Assembly (NCBI RefSeq): GCF_003047285.1
Contig: NZ_PZYX01000008.1
Coordinates: 62,001-126,000, forward strand
Source of the DNA: Nocardioides allogilvus
Lineage (GTDB): Bacteria; Actinomycetota; Actinomycetes; Propionibacteriales; Nocardioidaceae
DNA: 64,000 nucleotides
Direction: 5' to 3'
Made by a program: the position numbers and the translations under genes. The first letter of the stretch is position 1; the number at the start of each line of letters is the position of its first letter. The notes beneath the pieces were generated by a model. It was given only the letters and a program-made list of their open reading frames with translations. It was not told the DNA's origin and ran no database searches. Shown here piece after piece: positions 51,922 to 60,065 of this stretch.

Positions 51922-52511
51922 CCCTGCCCCCGACCCGGTGGGAGCTCGCCGGCGAGGACAACCGCTTCTACGGCCTGCACTTCGACGCCCTGGTGCGCGA
52001 GGGTGCCGACGTCGCGGGTGAGGCGCGCCTGGCCGACGCACTCGTCGCTCGTCACGCCCGGATCCTCGACGTCGGCTCAGGGATGGGCCGGATCGCCGCG
52101 GCGCTGACCGCCCGCGGCCACGACGTGGTCGCGACGGAGCCCGATGCCGCCCTGCGCGCACAGTCGCAGGCGGCGTACGCCGATGTGCCGGTGCTGCCCC
52201 ACGAGGCCCTCGCGATCCCGGCACTCGAGCCCTTCGACCTGATCGTCGTGGTGGGCAACGTGTTCATCTACCTCGGCGAGGGCACCGAGCGCGCCGTGCT
52301 CGCGCACCTGCGCTCGCTGCTGGCGCCGGGCGGTCGGATCCTGGCGGGCTTCCACCTGACCGGGATCAAGAGCGGCAGCCGGACCTACCCGGCTGACGAG
52401 TTCGTCGCCGACGTGTCGGCCGCCGGGCTCACCGTGGACTGGCGGTTCGGCAGCTATGAGCTGCACGCACCCAACGACGACTACGCCGTGTGGGTGCTGA
52501 GCGCCGACTAG
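51918..52511 (+). CDS. Class I SAM-dependent methyltransferase
   Basis: 197 aa. Motif I ARILDVGSGMGRIAAALTARGHDVVATEPDAALRAQ binds SAM; motif II/III FDLIVVVGNVFIYLGEGTE and LAPGGRILAGFHL complete the Methyltransf_11/25 fold. Substrate unknown. The GTG at 51918 overlaps the DUF2530 stop. It is convergent with the DUF3027 gene, their stop codons sharing CTAG. Confidence 0.88.
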   Translation: MTLPPTRWELAGEDNRFYGLHFDALVREGADVAGEARLADALVARHARILDVGSGMGRIAAALTARGHDVVATEPDAALRAQSQAAYADVPVLPHEALAIPALEPFDLIVVVGNVFIYLGEGTERAVLAHLRSLLAPGGRILAGFHLTGIKSGSRTYPADEFVADVSAAGLTVDWRFGSYELHAPNDDYAVWVLSAD

Positions 52512-53284
52512 AGCGAGACGAACTCGTCGTCGGTGAGCGTGTCGAAGACGTGGTCGGGCACCGGGACGGGCTGCTGCTTGCGGGCGAGCTTGACCTCGGA
52601 GTGGGCGCCGCAGCCGTGGTTGAAGGTCACGACCTTGCCGTCGTCGTTGGCGTTGCCGTTGGCGCAGACGCCGAACGTGTCGGAGAGCGGACCGGCGAGC
52701 CGGACCAGGAAGCCGCACGACCAGCAGGTGTCGGGCGCGCTCTTGGCCAGCAGCGACTCGGGACCGCCGTCGCCGGCGTACCAGCGCTCGGCAGCCAGGT
52801 CGCGGCCCTCGACGGACAGGGTGCGGACGCGGCCGAGGCCGAGGTCCTTGGCGACCTGGCGGACCTGGGCCTTGGCGTCGGCATCGAGCGGGTCGTCGCC
52901 GAAGGAGTAGGTGGGGACCAGGCGCACGTCCTCGTCCTCGACGGGCAGCAGGTCGCCCGGGGAGAGGTCGCCCGGCTGGAGGCGCTCCTTGTAGGGAACC
53001 CAGGACGGCGCGACGATCGCCTCGGCACCGGGCAGCAGCACGGCCTCGTTGAGCGTGGGCTTGCTGGAGTCGGCGTCGCGGGTCAGCGTCACCGACCAGT
53101 GCCAGCCGAGGTAGCCGGCTCGCTTGCAGACGAACGTGTGGGTCACCACGAGGTCGTCCTCGCGGTGGACGTCGAGGTGGTCTCCGACGTCGGAGGGGTC
53201 CGCTTGGTCGAGAAGGACGGCTCGCGCGTCCTCGACGGCCGCGGCCAAGATGGCGTCGGGCGAGGTCTCGTCGAGGTCAATCAC
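52508..53284 (-). CDS. DUF3027 protein with putative zinc site
   Basis: 258 aa, actinobacteria-specific. VTHTFVCKRAGYLGWHWSVTL, LLPGAEAIVAPSWVPYKERLQPGDLSPGDLLP, and C-terminal TCWSCGFLVRLAGPLSDTFGVCANGNANDDGKVVTFNHGCGAHSEV: two C-x2-C-like groups suggest zinc binding. A conserved but uncharacterised neighbour of cold-shock and MFS genes. GTG start at 53284; GATGAT 6 nt upstream may be a weak leaderless -10. Confidence 0.85.
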   Translation of the reverse strand: MIDLDETSPDAILAAAVEDARAVLLDQADPSDVGDHLDVHREDDLVVTHTFVCKRAGYLGWHWSVTLTRDADSSKPTLNEAVLLPGAEAIVAPSWVPYKERLQPGDLSPGDLLPVEDEDVRLVPTYSFGDDPLDADAKAQVRQVAKDLGLGRVRTLSVEGRDLAAERWYAGDGGPESLLAKSAPDTCWSCGFLVRLAGPLSDTFGVCANGNANDDGKVVTFNHGCGAHSEVKLARKQQPVPVPDHVFDTLTDDEFVSL

Positions 53285-53383
53285 CCGCGCATCATCGCAA
53301 ACGTCGGGCCGGTCTGTCAGTTCGCCCTGCCATCCGGACGCCTGCTGCACGTCCCGGGCCCACCCACACGGCAGGATTGGCCC

Positions 53384-54796
53384 ATGACCTCCGAGCACGA
53401 GCCGCCGTCCGACGCCACCGCATCGGGTCGGCTCGCCGGAGCGGGCCGGGGTGTCCGCGCAGCCGGTCGGGGTGTCGGTCGCGGCGTCGCCGGCGCCACC
53501 CGCGTCTCCGGGCGCGCGGGGAGATACACCGTCCAGCAGGCGCGGCGCGCGGCCCGGGCCGAGGGCGCCGGCGAGTCCGGCCTCTCGCGACTGATCGGGC
53601 TGCACGCCTTCAACGCGGCGGGCGACGCGGCCGTCGCGATCTCGCTCGCCGGCACGCTCTTCTTCCAGGTCCCGACCGGCGAGGCGCGCGGCCAGGTCGC
53701 GCTCTTCCTCGCCCTGACGATGCTGCCCTTCGCGATCGTCGCGCCCCTGATCGGGCCGTTCCTGGACCGCTTCAGCCACGGCCGCCGCTGGGCCATCGGC
53801 TCCACGATGGCGATCCGCGCCTTCCTGTGCTGGGTGCTGGCGACGGCCGTCGCGACGGACTCACGCTGGTTGTTCCCCGCCGCTCTCGGTGTCCTGGTGG
53901 CGTCCAAGGCGTACGGCGTGACGCGGGCCGCCGCCGTACCCCGCCTCGTCCCGCCGACCCTGACGCTGGTCAAGGCCAACGCGCGGGTCTCGCTGGCGGG
54001 GATCGTGGGGGCCGCCGTCTCGGCCCCGATCGCCGTCCTCGCCGCCACCGCCGGCTCGGAGTGGTCGCTGCGCTACGCCTTCGTCGTCTTCGTGATCGCC
54101 ACCGTGTGGGCGATCCGGCTGCCGTCGCGGGTCGACTCCAGCGTCGGTGAGGGGACCCTGGTCCTCATGCCGGCGGCGCGGGACCGCCGACCCGAGACGC
54201 CGGGCAAGCGCCCGCGGACCCGCATCCCGGTGGCCGTCGCCTTCGCCCTGCGGGCCAACTGCGGCCCGCGGTGGCTCTCGGGCTTCTTGACGATGTTCAT
54301 GGCCTTCCTGCTGCGCGACAACCCGATCGGCGACTGGAAGCCCGAGGTGCTGCTGGGGCTCGTCATCGGCGCGGCCGGCCTGGGCAACACGCTCGGCATC
54401 ACCCTCGGGTCACTGCTCAAGCGCATCGACCCGGCGCTGACCGTGGTGCTGGCGCTGGTCGCCGACGCGGTGGTCGTGCTGGTGGCGGCGCTGTTCTACG
54501 GCCTGGTCCCGCTGGTCGCCCTCGGCCTCACGGCCGGGCTCGCGCAGTCGCTGGCCAAGCTCTCGCTCGACTCGACCATCCAGCGCGACGTCCCCGAGCG
54601 CATTCAGGCCAGCGCCTTCGCGCGCTCCGACACCACGCTGCAGCTGGCGTGGGTGGTCGGCGGCTTCGTCGGCATCGCGATGCCGCTGATGCCGCGACTC
54701 GGGCTCGGCATCGCGTGCGCCGTGCTGGCGGCGTGGGCGATCTTCGTGTTCGTCAGCCGCCCGAGCCGGATGGGCACGTCGCCCGGTGGCGCCTGA
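53384..54796 (+). CDS. MFS-family membrane transporter (DUF3027 neighbour)
   Basis: 470 aa. A basic, Ala/Gly/Arg-rich cytoplasmic N-terminus (about 1-75) precedes 10-12 helices: ALFLALTMLPFAIVAPLIGPFLDRFSHGRRWAIGSTMAIRAFLCWVLA contains an A-motif-like DRFSHGRR. No drug-specific motif. It is divergent from the DUF3027 gene, an arrangement I know from other actinobacteria. CAGGAT 6 nt before the ATG may be a weak -10 for a leaderless mRNA. Confidence 0.85.
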   Translation: MTSEHEPPSDATASGRLAGAGRGVRAAGRGVGRGVAGATRVSGRAGRYTVQQARRAARAEGAGESGLSRLIGLHAFNAAGDAAVAISLAGTLFFQVPTGEARGQVALFLALTMLPFAIVAPLIGPFLDRFSHGRRWAIGSTMAIRAFLCWVLATAVATDSRWLFPAALGVLVASKAYGVTRAAAVPRLVPPTLTLVKANARVSLAGIVGAAVSAPIAVLAATAGSEWSLRYAFVVFVIATVWAIRLPSRVDSSVGEGTLVLMPAARDRRPETPGKRPRTRIPVAVAFALRANCGPRWLSGFLTMFMAFLLRDNPIGDWKPEVLLGLVIGAAGLGNTLGITLGSLLKRIDPALTVVLALVADAVVVLVAALFYGLVPLVALGLTAGLAQSLAKLSLDSTIQRDVPERIQASAFARSDTTLQLAWVVGGFVGIAMPLMPRLGLGIACAVLAAWAIFVFVSRPSRMGTSPGGA

Positions 54797-54805
54797 GCCG
54801 TCGGG

Positions 54806-55201
54806 TCAGAGCTCGAGCTCGTCGGCCAGCGCGCGCAGCAGCTTCGCGGTCGGCTTGGCGGTCTTGGCCTCGGGCGCGCGGCCGTGGCGGTAGGTCTCAC
54901 CGACACCGTCCAGCAGCCGGATGATGTCCTCGACGATGGTGACCATCAGCTCGGGGTCCTTGCGCTGCGAGGTGCGCTTGTTGCGGCTCACCGATGCCGG
55001 CTCGTCGACGACCCGGACCTGGAGGGCCTGGTCGCCGCGTCGACCCTGGGCGATGCCGAACTCGACACGGGTGCCGTTCTTGATCGTGGTCATGCCCTCG
55101 GGCAGCGCGTCGGCGTGCAGGTAGACGTCCGGGCCGCTGTCCTGGGACAGGAACCCGAATCCCTTGTCGGCGTCGAACCACTTCACCTTGCCACTGGGCA
55201 C
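54806..55201 (-). CDS. Cold-shock domain protein with C-terminal helical extension
   Basis: 131 aa. A cold-shock domain at 1-66 with RNP1 DKGFGFLSQD and RNP2-like DVYLHADAL, then a basic linker (ASVSRNKRTSQRKDP) and a helical C-terminal segment (IVEDIIRLLDGVGETYRHGRA...AKLLRALADELEL). The extension is the usual feature of this actinobacterial subfamily and distinguishes it from the ~67-aa Csps. It should bind single-stranded RNA/DNA. GTG start at 55201 with AGAGG 7 nt upstream. Confidence 0.92.
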   Translation of the reverse strand: MPSGKVKWFDADKGFGFLSQDSGPDVYLHADALPEGMTTIKNGTRVEFGIAQGRRGDQALQVRVVDEPASVSRNKRTSQRKDPELMVTIVEDIIRLLDGVGETYRHGRAPEAKTAKPTAKLLRALADELEL

Positions 55202-55230
55202 GGTCTGACCTCTTCTACTCAAACGATCAC

Positions 55231-55263
55231 CGCGACGGTGGTCGCGATTGCGGGCAAAGCCTA
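55231..55263 (-). promoter_or_regulatory. Cold-shock gene leader: hairpin and possible -10
   Basis: CGCGAC/GTCGCG with a 4-nt loop (55231-55246) lies 30-45 nt upstream of the GTG; on the minus strand a TAGGCT box (55258-55263) precedes it. It could be the terminator of the HAD-LarE gene, a leader structure of the cold-shock mRNA, or both. Confidence 0.35.
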
Positions 55264-55277
55264 GGCGGACGTGCCGA

Positions 55278-56735
55278 TCACTCGCCAACCGATTGGCGCA
55301 GGGCCTCGTTGAGCGAGCCCGAGCGGAAGCCACGGGGGTCGAGCTCGGCGGCATCGAAGCCGGCGGCGTGTACGGCGTCGAGCACCGTGCGGCGTACGGC
55401 ATCGTCGGTGAGGGGGCCGGCGACGAGCGTCGCGTCGACCTCGAGCGAGGCCCGCTCACCCAGGTCCCGCACGCGCAGGTCGCGGGCCTCGAGGCCGGCC
55501 GCGGCCAGCGCGGACCGGACGCCCGCCTCGGCGCGCTCGACCCGGGCGAGGCGGTGGGGCGTGACCTCGATGCCATAGGCGACGCGCGAGGACAGGCAGG
55601 CGGCGGCGGGCTTGTCCCAGGTCGGGAGGCCCCAGCGGCGTGAGGCGCGGCGGACGTCGTCCTTGGTCAGGCCCGCGTCGAGGAGCGGCGTCACGGCCCC
55701 GCGCTCGGCCGCGGCGCGGATGCCCGGGCGGAAGCCGGCGACCGCGTCATCGGCGTTGGTGCCGGTGGCGACGTGGGCGATGCCGCGCCCAGCGGCGAGG
55801 GGCCCGAGGGTCTCGATCAGCTCGGCCTTGCAGAAGTAGCATCGCTCGCCGTCGTTGGCGCGGTAGCCCTCGCGGTCCATCTCGTGGGTGCGGGGGGTGA
55901 GCAGCTCGACGCCCAGTGAGGTCGCGAAGTCGCGGGCCGGGTCGCGCTCGACGGCAGGCAGCGAGTCGGAGTAGCCGGTGCCGGCCACGACGTTGTCGGG
56001 CCCCAGGGTCCGGGCGGCGGCGGCGAGCAGCAAGGCACTGTCCGCTCCCCCGCTGAAGGCGACCAGCACGGAGCCGAGCTCGCGCAGGCGCTCCTCGAGC
56101 GCGGCCAGCCGCAGGTCGAGGACGTGCTCGTCGAGCCAGGCGGGGAACTCGTCGAGGCTGTCGAGGACGACGTGGGTGCCGGCCGCGAGCAGCGCCTCGC
56201 GGGTGCTGCCGCCGGTGAGCACCGAGACGCTGATGACGCCCGCGGCCAGGGCGCCCTCGACGTCGTGGACGTGGTCACCGACGTAGACGGACGCGCCCTC
56301 CTGGCGGAGCACGTCGGCCTTGCCGACGCCCCAGACCGTCCCCTCGAGGTGGTCGATGTCGAACCCGAGGTGGTCGACGTGGCGCTGCGCATTGGGAGCG
56401 AACTTGCCCGTCACGACCACGACCCGGCCGCCGTGGCGGCGGACCGCTGCCAGGGCTTCGTGGGCGCCGGCCAGGGCGGGCACCGGGAGGATCGAGTGGT
56501 CGACGTAGAGCTCGCGGAAGCGGGTGATGGCGGGCTCGATCGCCTCCGCCGCGAGGTGCGGGGTGAGGATGAGGTCGAGCGGCGGGCCGAGGTTCTGGGT
56601 GAGCTCGACGACGGGGAACTCGACGTCGAGCTCGTGACCCAGCGCGACCAGCGTGGCTGCGAACCCGGGCACGGTGTCGATCAGGGTCATGTCCAGGTCG
56701 AAGCCCACCACGAGTGAAGGGGCGCGAGACGACAT
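55278..56735 (-). CDS. Fused HAD phosphatase - LarE-type sulfur transferase
   Basis: 485 aa from the ATG at 56735 (TACGCT 6 nt upstream, so probably leaderless). Residues about 1-215 are a HAD hydrolase: GFDLDMTLIDT with Asp13 nucleophile and Asp15, VVVVTGKFAPN, and GDHVHDVEGALAAGV. Residues about 225-485 are an ATP-dependent LarE: PP-loop FSGGADSALLLAAA, GERCYFCKAELIETL, GTNADD, and AACLSSRVAYG, where the Cys corresponds to the sacrificial cysteine. LarE donates sulfur to pyridinium in nickel-pincer cofactor synthesis. No larA, larB or larC is near. The frame is continuous, so the fusion is real in this sequence. It might produce or hydrolyse an intermediate; this is speculation. Confidence 0.87.
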   Translation of the reverse strand: MSSRAPSLVVGFDLDMTLIDTVPGFAATLVALGHELDVEFPVVELTQNLGPPLDLILTPHLAAEAIEPAITRFRELYVDHSILPVPALAGAHEALAAVRRHGGRVVVVTGKFAPNAQRHVDHLGFDIDHLEGTVWGVGKADVLRQEGASVYVGDHVHDVEGALAAGVISVSVLTGGSTREALLAAGTHVVLDSLDEFPAWLDEHVLDLRLAALEERLRELGSVLVAFSGGADSALLLAAAARTLGPDNVVAGTGYSDSLPAVERDPARDFATSLGVELLTPRTHEMDREGYRANDGERCYFCKAELIETLGPLAAGRGIAHVATGTNADDAVAGFRPGIRAAAERGAVTPLLDAGLTKDDVRRASRRWGLPTWDKPAAACLSSRVAYGIEVTPHRLARVERAEAGVRSALAAAGLEARDLRVRDLGERASLEVDATLVAGPLTDDAVRRTVLDAVHAAGFDAAELDPRGFRSGSLNEALRQSVGE

Positions 56736-56741
56736 GCAGCC

Positions 56742-56747
56742 AGCGTA
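56742..56747 (-). promoter_or_regulatory. -10 box of leaderless HAD-LarE gene
   Basis: Minus-strand TACGCT, then 6 nt (ggctgc), then ATG at 56735; no Shine-Dalgarno. Confidence 0.5.
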
Positions 56748-56854
56748 GATCCCCTGTGCACGAGGCTTTGATTCCCCACCATCCGGCTGACACCATGGAG
56801 GGTTCCGCGCCACAATGGCGTGCTCTGACCTGCACGAACGACGCAAGGACCCAC

Positions 56855-58966
56855 GTGACACCGACCGCACCGAGTGCCGTTGCCCGCGCAGCCCGTGTGC
56901 TGTTGCCGGGCCTCGTCGCGGCCGTGACCGTCGCCGCCACCATGACGTCCGTGCCCTCCCTCGCGAGCGAGGGCGAGGTCCCGAGCCTGCAGCTCGTGAC
57001 GTTGACCGGGCCGGGCACCTCCGCCTCGACGGCCGACGCCGCCGTCCTGACGGCCCGCCAGGACGCCGTGCTCGCGAGCATCGACTCCCCCGAGACGACC
57101 TACCGCTGGACGACGGCCCTCAACGGCTTCGCCGCCCGGCTGACGCCCGAACAGGTCACGGCCCTCGAGGCCCACGACGAGGTCGCGACCGTGGAGGCCA
57201 ACTCCGTGCTGCCCATGGCCGGCCGGATCACCTCGACCGGTGCCGTGTCCGCGCAGGCTGAGCGCGTCAGCGGTCGAGCCGGCTCGGGCGTGGTGATCGG
57301 CTTCGTCGACTCCGGCCTCGCGCCCGACTCACCGCTGTTCACCGACGTCCCGGGCCTGGGCGCCGACCTGCCCAGCTATGCCGGGGAGTGCACGACCGGC
57401 GAGGGATGGTCCTCCTCGTCGTGCAACCGCAAGGTCGTCGGTGCCGGGTGGTGGGTGGCCGGCTTCGGCGCCGACCGCATCCGCTCGTCGGAGAGCCTGT
57501 CGGCGCTCGATGTCATCGGCCACGGCACCCAGGTCGCCTCCGTCGCGGCCGGCAACTCCGACGTCTCGGTCCGGCTGAACGGCCGCACCATGGGCAACTT
57601 CGGCGGCGTGGCTCCCCGCGCCCGGATCGCGCCCTACAAGGCGTGCTGGGCAGCGCCCGACCCTGCTGACGACGGGTGCGCGACCGCCGACGTCGTCTCC
57701 GCGATCGACCGCGCCACCGCCGACGGCGTCGACGTCCTCAACATCGCCGTGGCCGGCCCCTCCTCGATCGACACCGTCGAGCGGGCGCTGCTGGGTGCTG
57801 CCGAGGCCGACGTCGTCGTCATCGGTGCCGCCGGCAACGCCGGGCGCTCGGCGTTCGCCGGCCACACCTCCCCGTGGGTCACCACGGTCGGCGCCACCCG
57901 CGGCAGCACGCTGCGCGGCCAGGTCTCGGTCGTGCGCGGCCCCCGCCTCACCGGAGCCAGCCGCTCTCGCCGCGCCGTCGGCCCGGTGCGTCTGGTGCTC
58001 GGCGCCGACGCGGTAGCCGCAGGTGCGCGTCGCCGCGACGCACGGCAGTGCCGGCCCGGTTCGCTCGACGCCCGCCAGGTCGCCGACCGTGCCGTCCTGT
58101 GCGTGCGCGGCGGCATCGGCCGCGTCGACAAGTCCGAGGCCGTCGCACTGGCCGACGGCGTCGCGATGGTGCTGGTCAACGACCGCCCCGGCGGCGTGAT
58201 CGACGACTTCCACAGTGTCCCGACGGTCCAGCTGACCCAGGGCGACGGCCAGCGGCTCACCCGCTGGGTCCGCCGGCACGACCGCACGGTGGTGCGCCTC
58301 GCCGGCGTCGCCCCCGAGCGTGCCGCTGCTCGGGCCGCCGGTTGGTCAGCCTCCGGTGACTCCCGATCCACGCTGCTCAAGCCCGACATCGTCGCCGTCG
58401 GTGAGGGGGTGCTCGGCGCCGTACCCGGCTCGTGGGCGCTGTTCTCCGGCACGTCCGCCGCGACCGCGCGCGCCAGCGGCCTCGCCGCCCTGCTGCGCTC
58501 CGAGCACGACTGGTCGGCTCCGGTCGTCCGCTCCGTGCTGACCACGACTGCCCGACCGCTCGCCGGCGCCCCGACCCTGAAGCAGGGGGCCGGACAGGTG
58601 GGGTCACTGCGCCGGGCCGGGCTCGCCCTCGACGTCCGCTCCGGCGACTACCGGCGGGCCCTCGACGGCACGTCGTGGCGTGACCTCAACGTCTCCTCCC
58701 TCGTCATCCGCCGCGGCGGCACGGCCGTTCGGCGCGTCACCAACCTCGGCTCGCGCGCCGAGTACTTCTCCGCGCAGGTCCAGGGGTTCGCCGGGCACAG
58801 CGTCCGGACGACGCCGGTCGCGCTGCGCCTCGCCCCGGGCGAGACGGCCACGGTGCGCATCACCGTCACTGGTCCGAGCGGACCGACCAGGCTCGACGAC
58901 GGCTGGATCGTGTGGCGCGGCGCCCGCGGCTCCGAGACGCGCCTCCCGGTCGCGATCACCCGCTAG
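56855..58966 (+). CDS. Secreted subtilase (S8 family) with PA-type insert
   Basis: 703 aa from the GTG at 56855 (AAGGA 5 nt upstream). Signal peptide about 1-37 (ARVLLPGLVAAVTVAATMTSVPSLAS), inhibitor_I9-like propeptide about 45-125 (TTYRWTTALNGFAARLTPEQVTALE), catalytic Asp152 (GFVDSGL), His223 (GHGTQVA), oxyanion Asn in GAAGNAG and Ser534 (SGTSAA). A PA-like insert lies between Asn and Ser, and a C-terminal beta-sandwich of the cucumisin type follows (GGTAVRRVTNLGSRAEYFSAQVQ). The Ser motif reads GTSAATARASG rather than GTSMAxPH: the usual Met, Pro and His are missing, yet the triad is intact. Probably extracellular. Confidence 0.87.
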   Translation: MTPTAPSAVARAARVLLPGLVAAVTVAATMTSVPSLASEGEVPSLQLVTLTGPGTSASTADAAVLTARQDAVLASIDSPETTYRWTTALNGFAARLTPEQVTALEAHDEVATVEANSVLPMAGRITSTGAVSAQAERVSGRAGSGVVIGFVDSGLAPDSPLFTDVPGLGADLPSYAGECTTGEGWSSSSCNRKVVGAGWWVAGFGADRIRSSESLSALDVIGHGTQVASVAAGNSDVSVRLNGRTMGNFGGVAPRARIAPYKACWAAPDPADDGCATADVVSAIDRATADGVDVLNIAVAGPSSIDTVERALLGAAEADVVVIGAAGNAGRSAFAGHTSPWVTTVGATRGSTLRGQVSVVRGPRLTGASRSRRAVGPVRLVLGADAVAAGARRRDARQCRPGSLDARQVADRAVLCVRGGIGRVDKSEAVALADGVAMVLVNDRPGGVIDDFHSVPTVQLTQGDGQRLTRWVRRHDRTVVRLAGVAPERAAARAAGWSASGDSRSTLLKPDIVAVGEGVLGAVPGSWALFSGTSAATARASGLAALLRSEHDWSAPVVRSVLTTTARPLAGAPTLKQGAGQVGSLRRAGLALDVRSGDYRRALDGTSWRDLNVSSLVIRRGGTAVRRVTNLGSRAEYFSAQVQGFAGHSVRTTPVALRLAPGETATVRITVTGPSGPTRLDDGWIVWRGARGSETRLPVAITR

Positions 58967-58971
58967 GGCAC

Positions 58972-60048
58972 TCAGGCCTCGCGGCGCACCGACATCTGGC
59001 GGTCGCCGAACGAGACGACGTCACCGTCGACGAGGGTGGCGGGCTTGCCGGCCGTCAACGGCCGGGACACGCCCTGGCGCATGAGCACCGACCCGTTGGT
59101 CGAGCCACGGTCCATCACGACGAGCACGCCGTCGGGGGCCGGCCCGAACTGGGCATGGGTCTTGGAGACCGACATGTCGGCCGAGGTGAGCGGCACGAGG
59201 TGGTGGACCTGTTCACCCGAGCGCGGCTCGGGACGCCGTCCGACCAGCGCAAGGCCCTCCACCACGAAGGACTCGCCGTTGTCGAAGGTGACCCGCCAGC
59301 GCGGGCCGGCCGGTGCGACGCCCGGGATCGTCCGGACGGCCGTGCGGCCGTCGTCGCCCGGCGGGCGCTGGGCGGGCGGGCGTCGGGCAGGCGGAGCGGG
59401 CGGAGCCGGCGGCTGCTGCACCGGGACCTGGGGCGCCAGGACCTGGGGCGGGAGTGCCGTGCGGCGCGTGGAGAGCTCCGGGTTGACCCGGCGCGGGGGC
59501 GCCGGCGGCTCGACCGGCGGGGCCGGGATCAACCGCATGGCAGTCAGGTTGACCACGTGGCGCGGGCCCTCGTCCACCTCCTCGACGAAGGGATCGACCG
59601 GGCGCACGTCCACGACGACGGAGTGCGCGAGGTGGTCGTGCCAGCCGCGGCGCTGCCGGCCCCGGTCCTCGACGGCCGTCCAGGCCAGCGTCGCCAGGCC
59701 CAGGGCGAACGTCGGGACGGACGCGACCGCGAGGACGAGGGATCGCAGCAGGGCACGACCGACACCGATGGGGGTGCCGGTTCCGTGGTGGACCACCCGG
59801 AGGCCGACCATCGCCTTGCCCGGCGTGTTGCCGCTGACACCGAGGACGACGGCGCCGGCGACCCACATGAGGGCCATCACCACGGCGCCCGCTCCCACCG
59901 CCGTCCACCCGTCGTCGGCGAGCACCCACGTGCCGAGACCCGCCGCACCCACCACGACCCAGCCGATCAGCCGGTCGATGAAGAAGGCATGGAACCGTCG
60001 CTCGAGCTCGGCGATCGGATACATCTCGGCTGCCCGGTGCTCGGTCAT
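58972..60048 (-). CDS. RDD-FHA fusion membrane protein
   Basis: 358 aa. An N-terminal RDD domain with about three helices (RRFHAFFIDRLIGWVVVGAAGLGTWVLA; GAGAVVMALMWVAGAVVLGVSG; GNTPGKAMVGLRVV), a Pro-rich linker (about 180-245) and a C-terminal FHA domain (VVEGLALVGRRPEPRSGEQ, SVSKTHAQFG, MDRGSTNGSVLMRQG) with intact phosphothreonine-binding residues (R, S, N). Start: the ATG at 60048 has AGGA 6 nt upstream; a GTG at 60069 overlaps the previous stop as GTGA and would add 7 residues. It should couple kinase signals to a membrane complex. Co-transcribed with the FHA and PP2C genes. Confidence 0.87.
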   Translation of the reverse strand: MTEHRAAEMYPIAELERRFHAFFIDRLIGWVVVGAAGLGTWVLADDGWTAVGAGAVVMALMWVAGAVVLGVSGNTPGKAMVGLRVVHHGTGTPIGVGRALLRSLVLAVASVPTFALGLATLAWTAVEDRGRQRRGWHDHLAHSVVVDVRPVDPFVEEVDEGPRHVVNLTAMRLIPAPPVEPPAPPRRVNPELSTRRTALPPQVLAPQVPVQQPPAPPAPPARRPPAQRPPGDDGRTAVRTIPGVAPAGPRWRVTFDNGESFVVEGLALVGRRPEPRSGEQVHHLVPLTSADMSVSKTHAQFGPAPDGVLVVMDRGSTNGSVLMRQGVSRPLTAGKPATLVDGDVVSFGDRQMSVRREA

Positions 60049-60065
60049 CGTCGGTCCTGCTGCAT

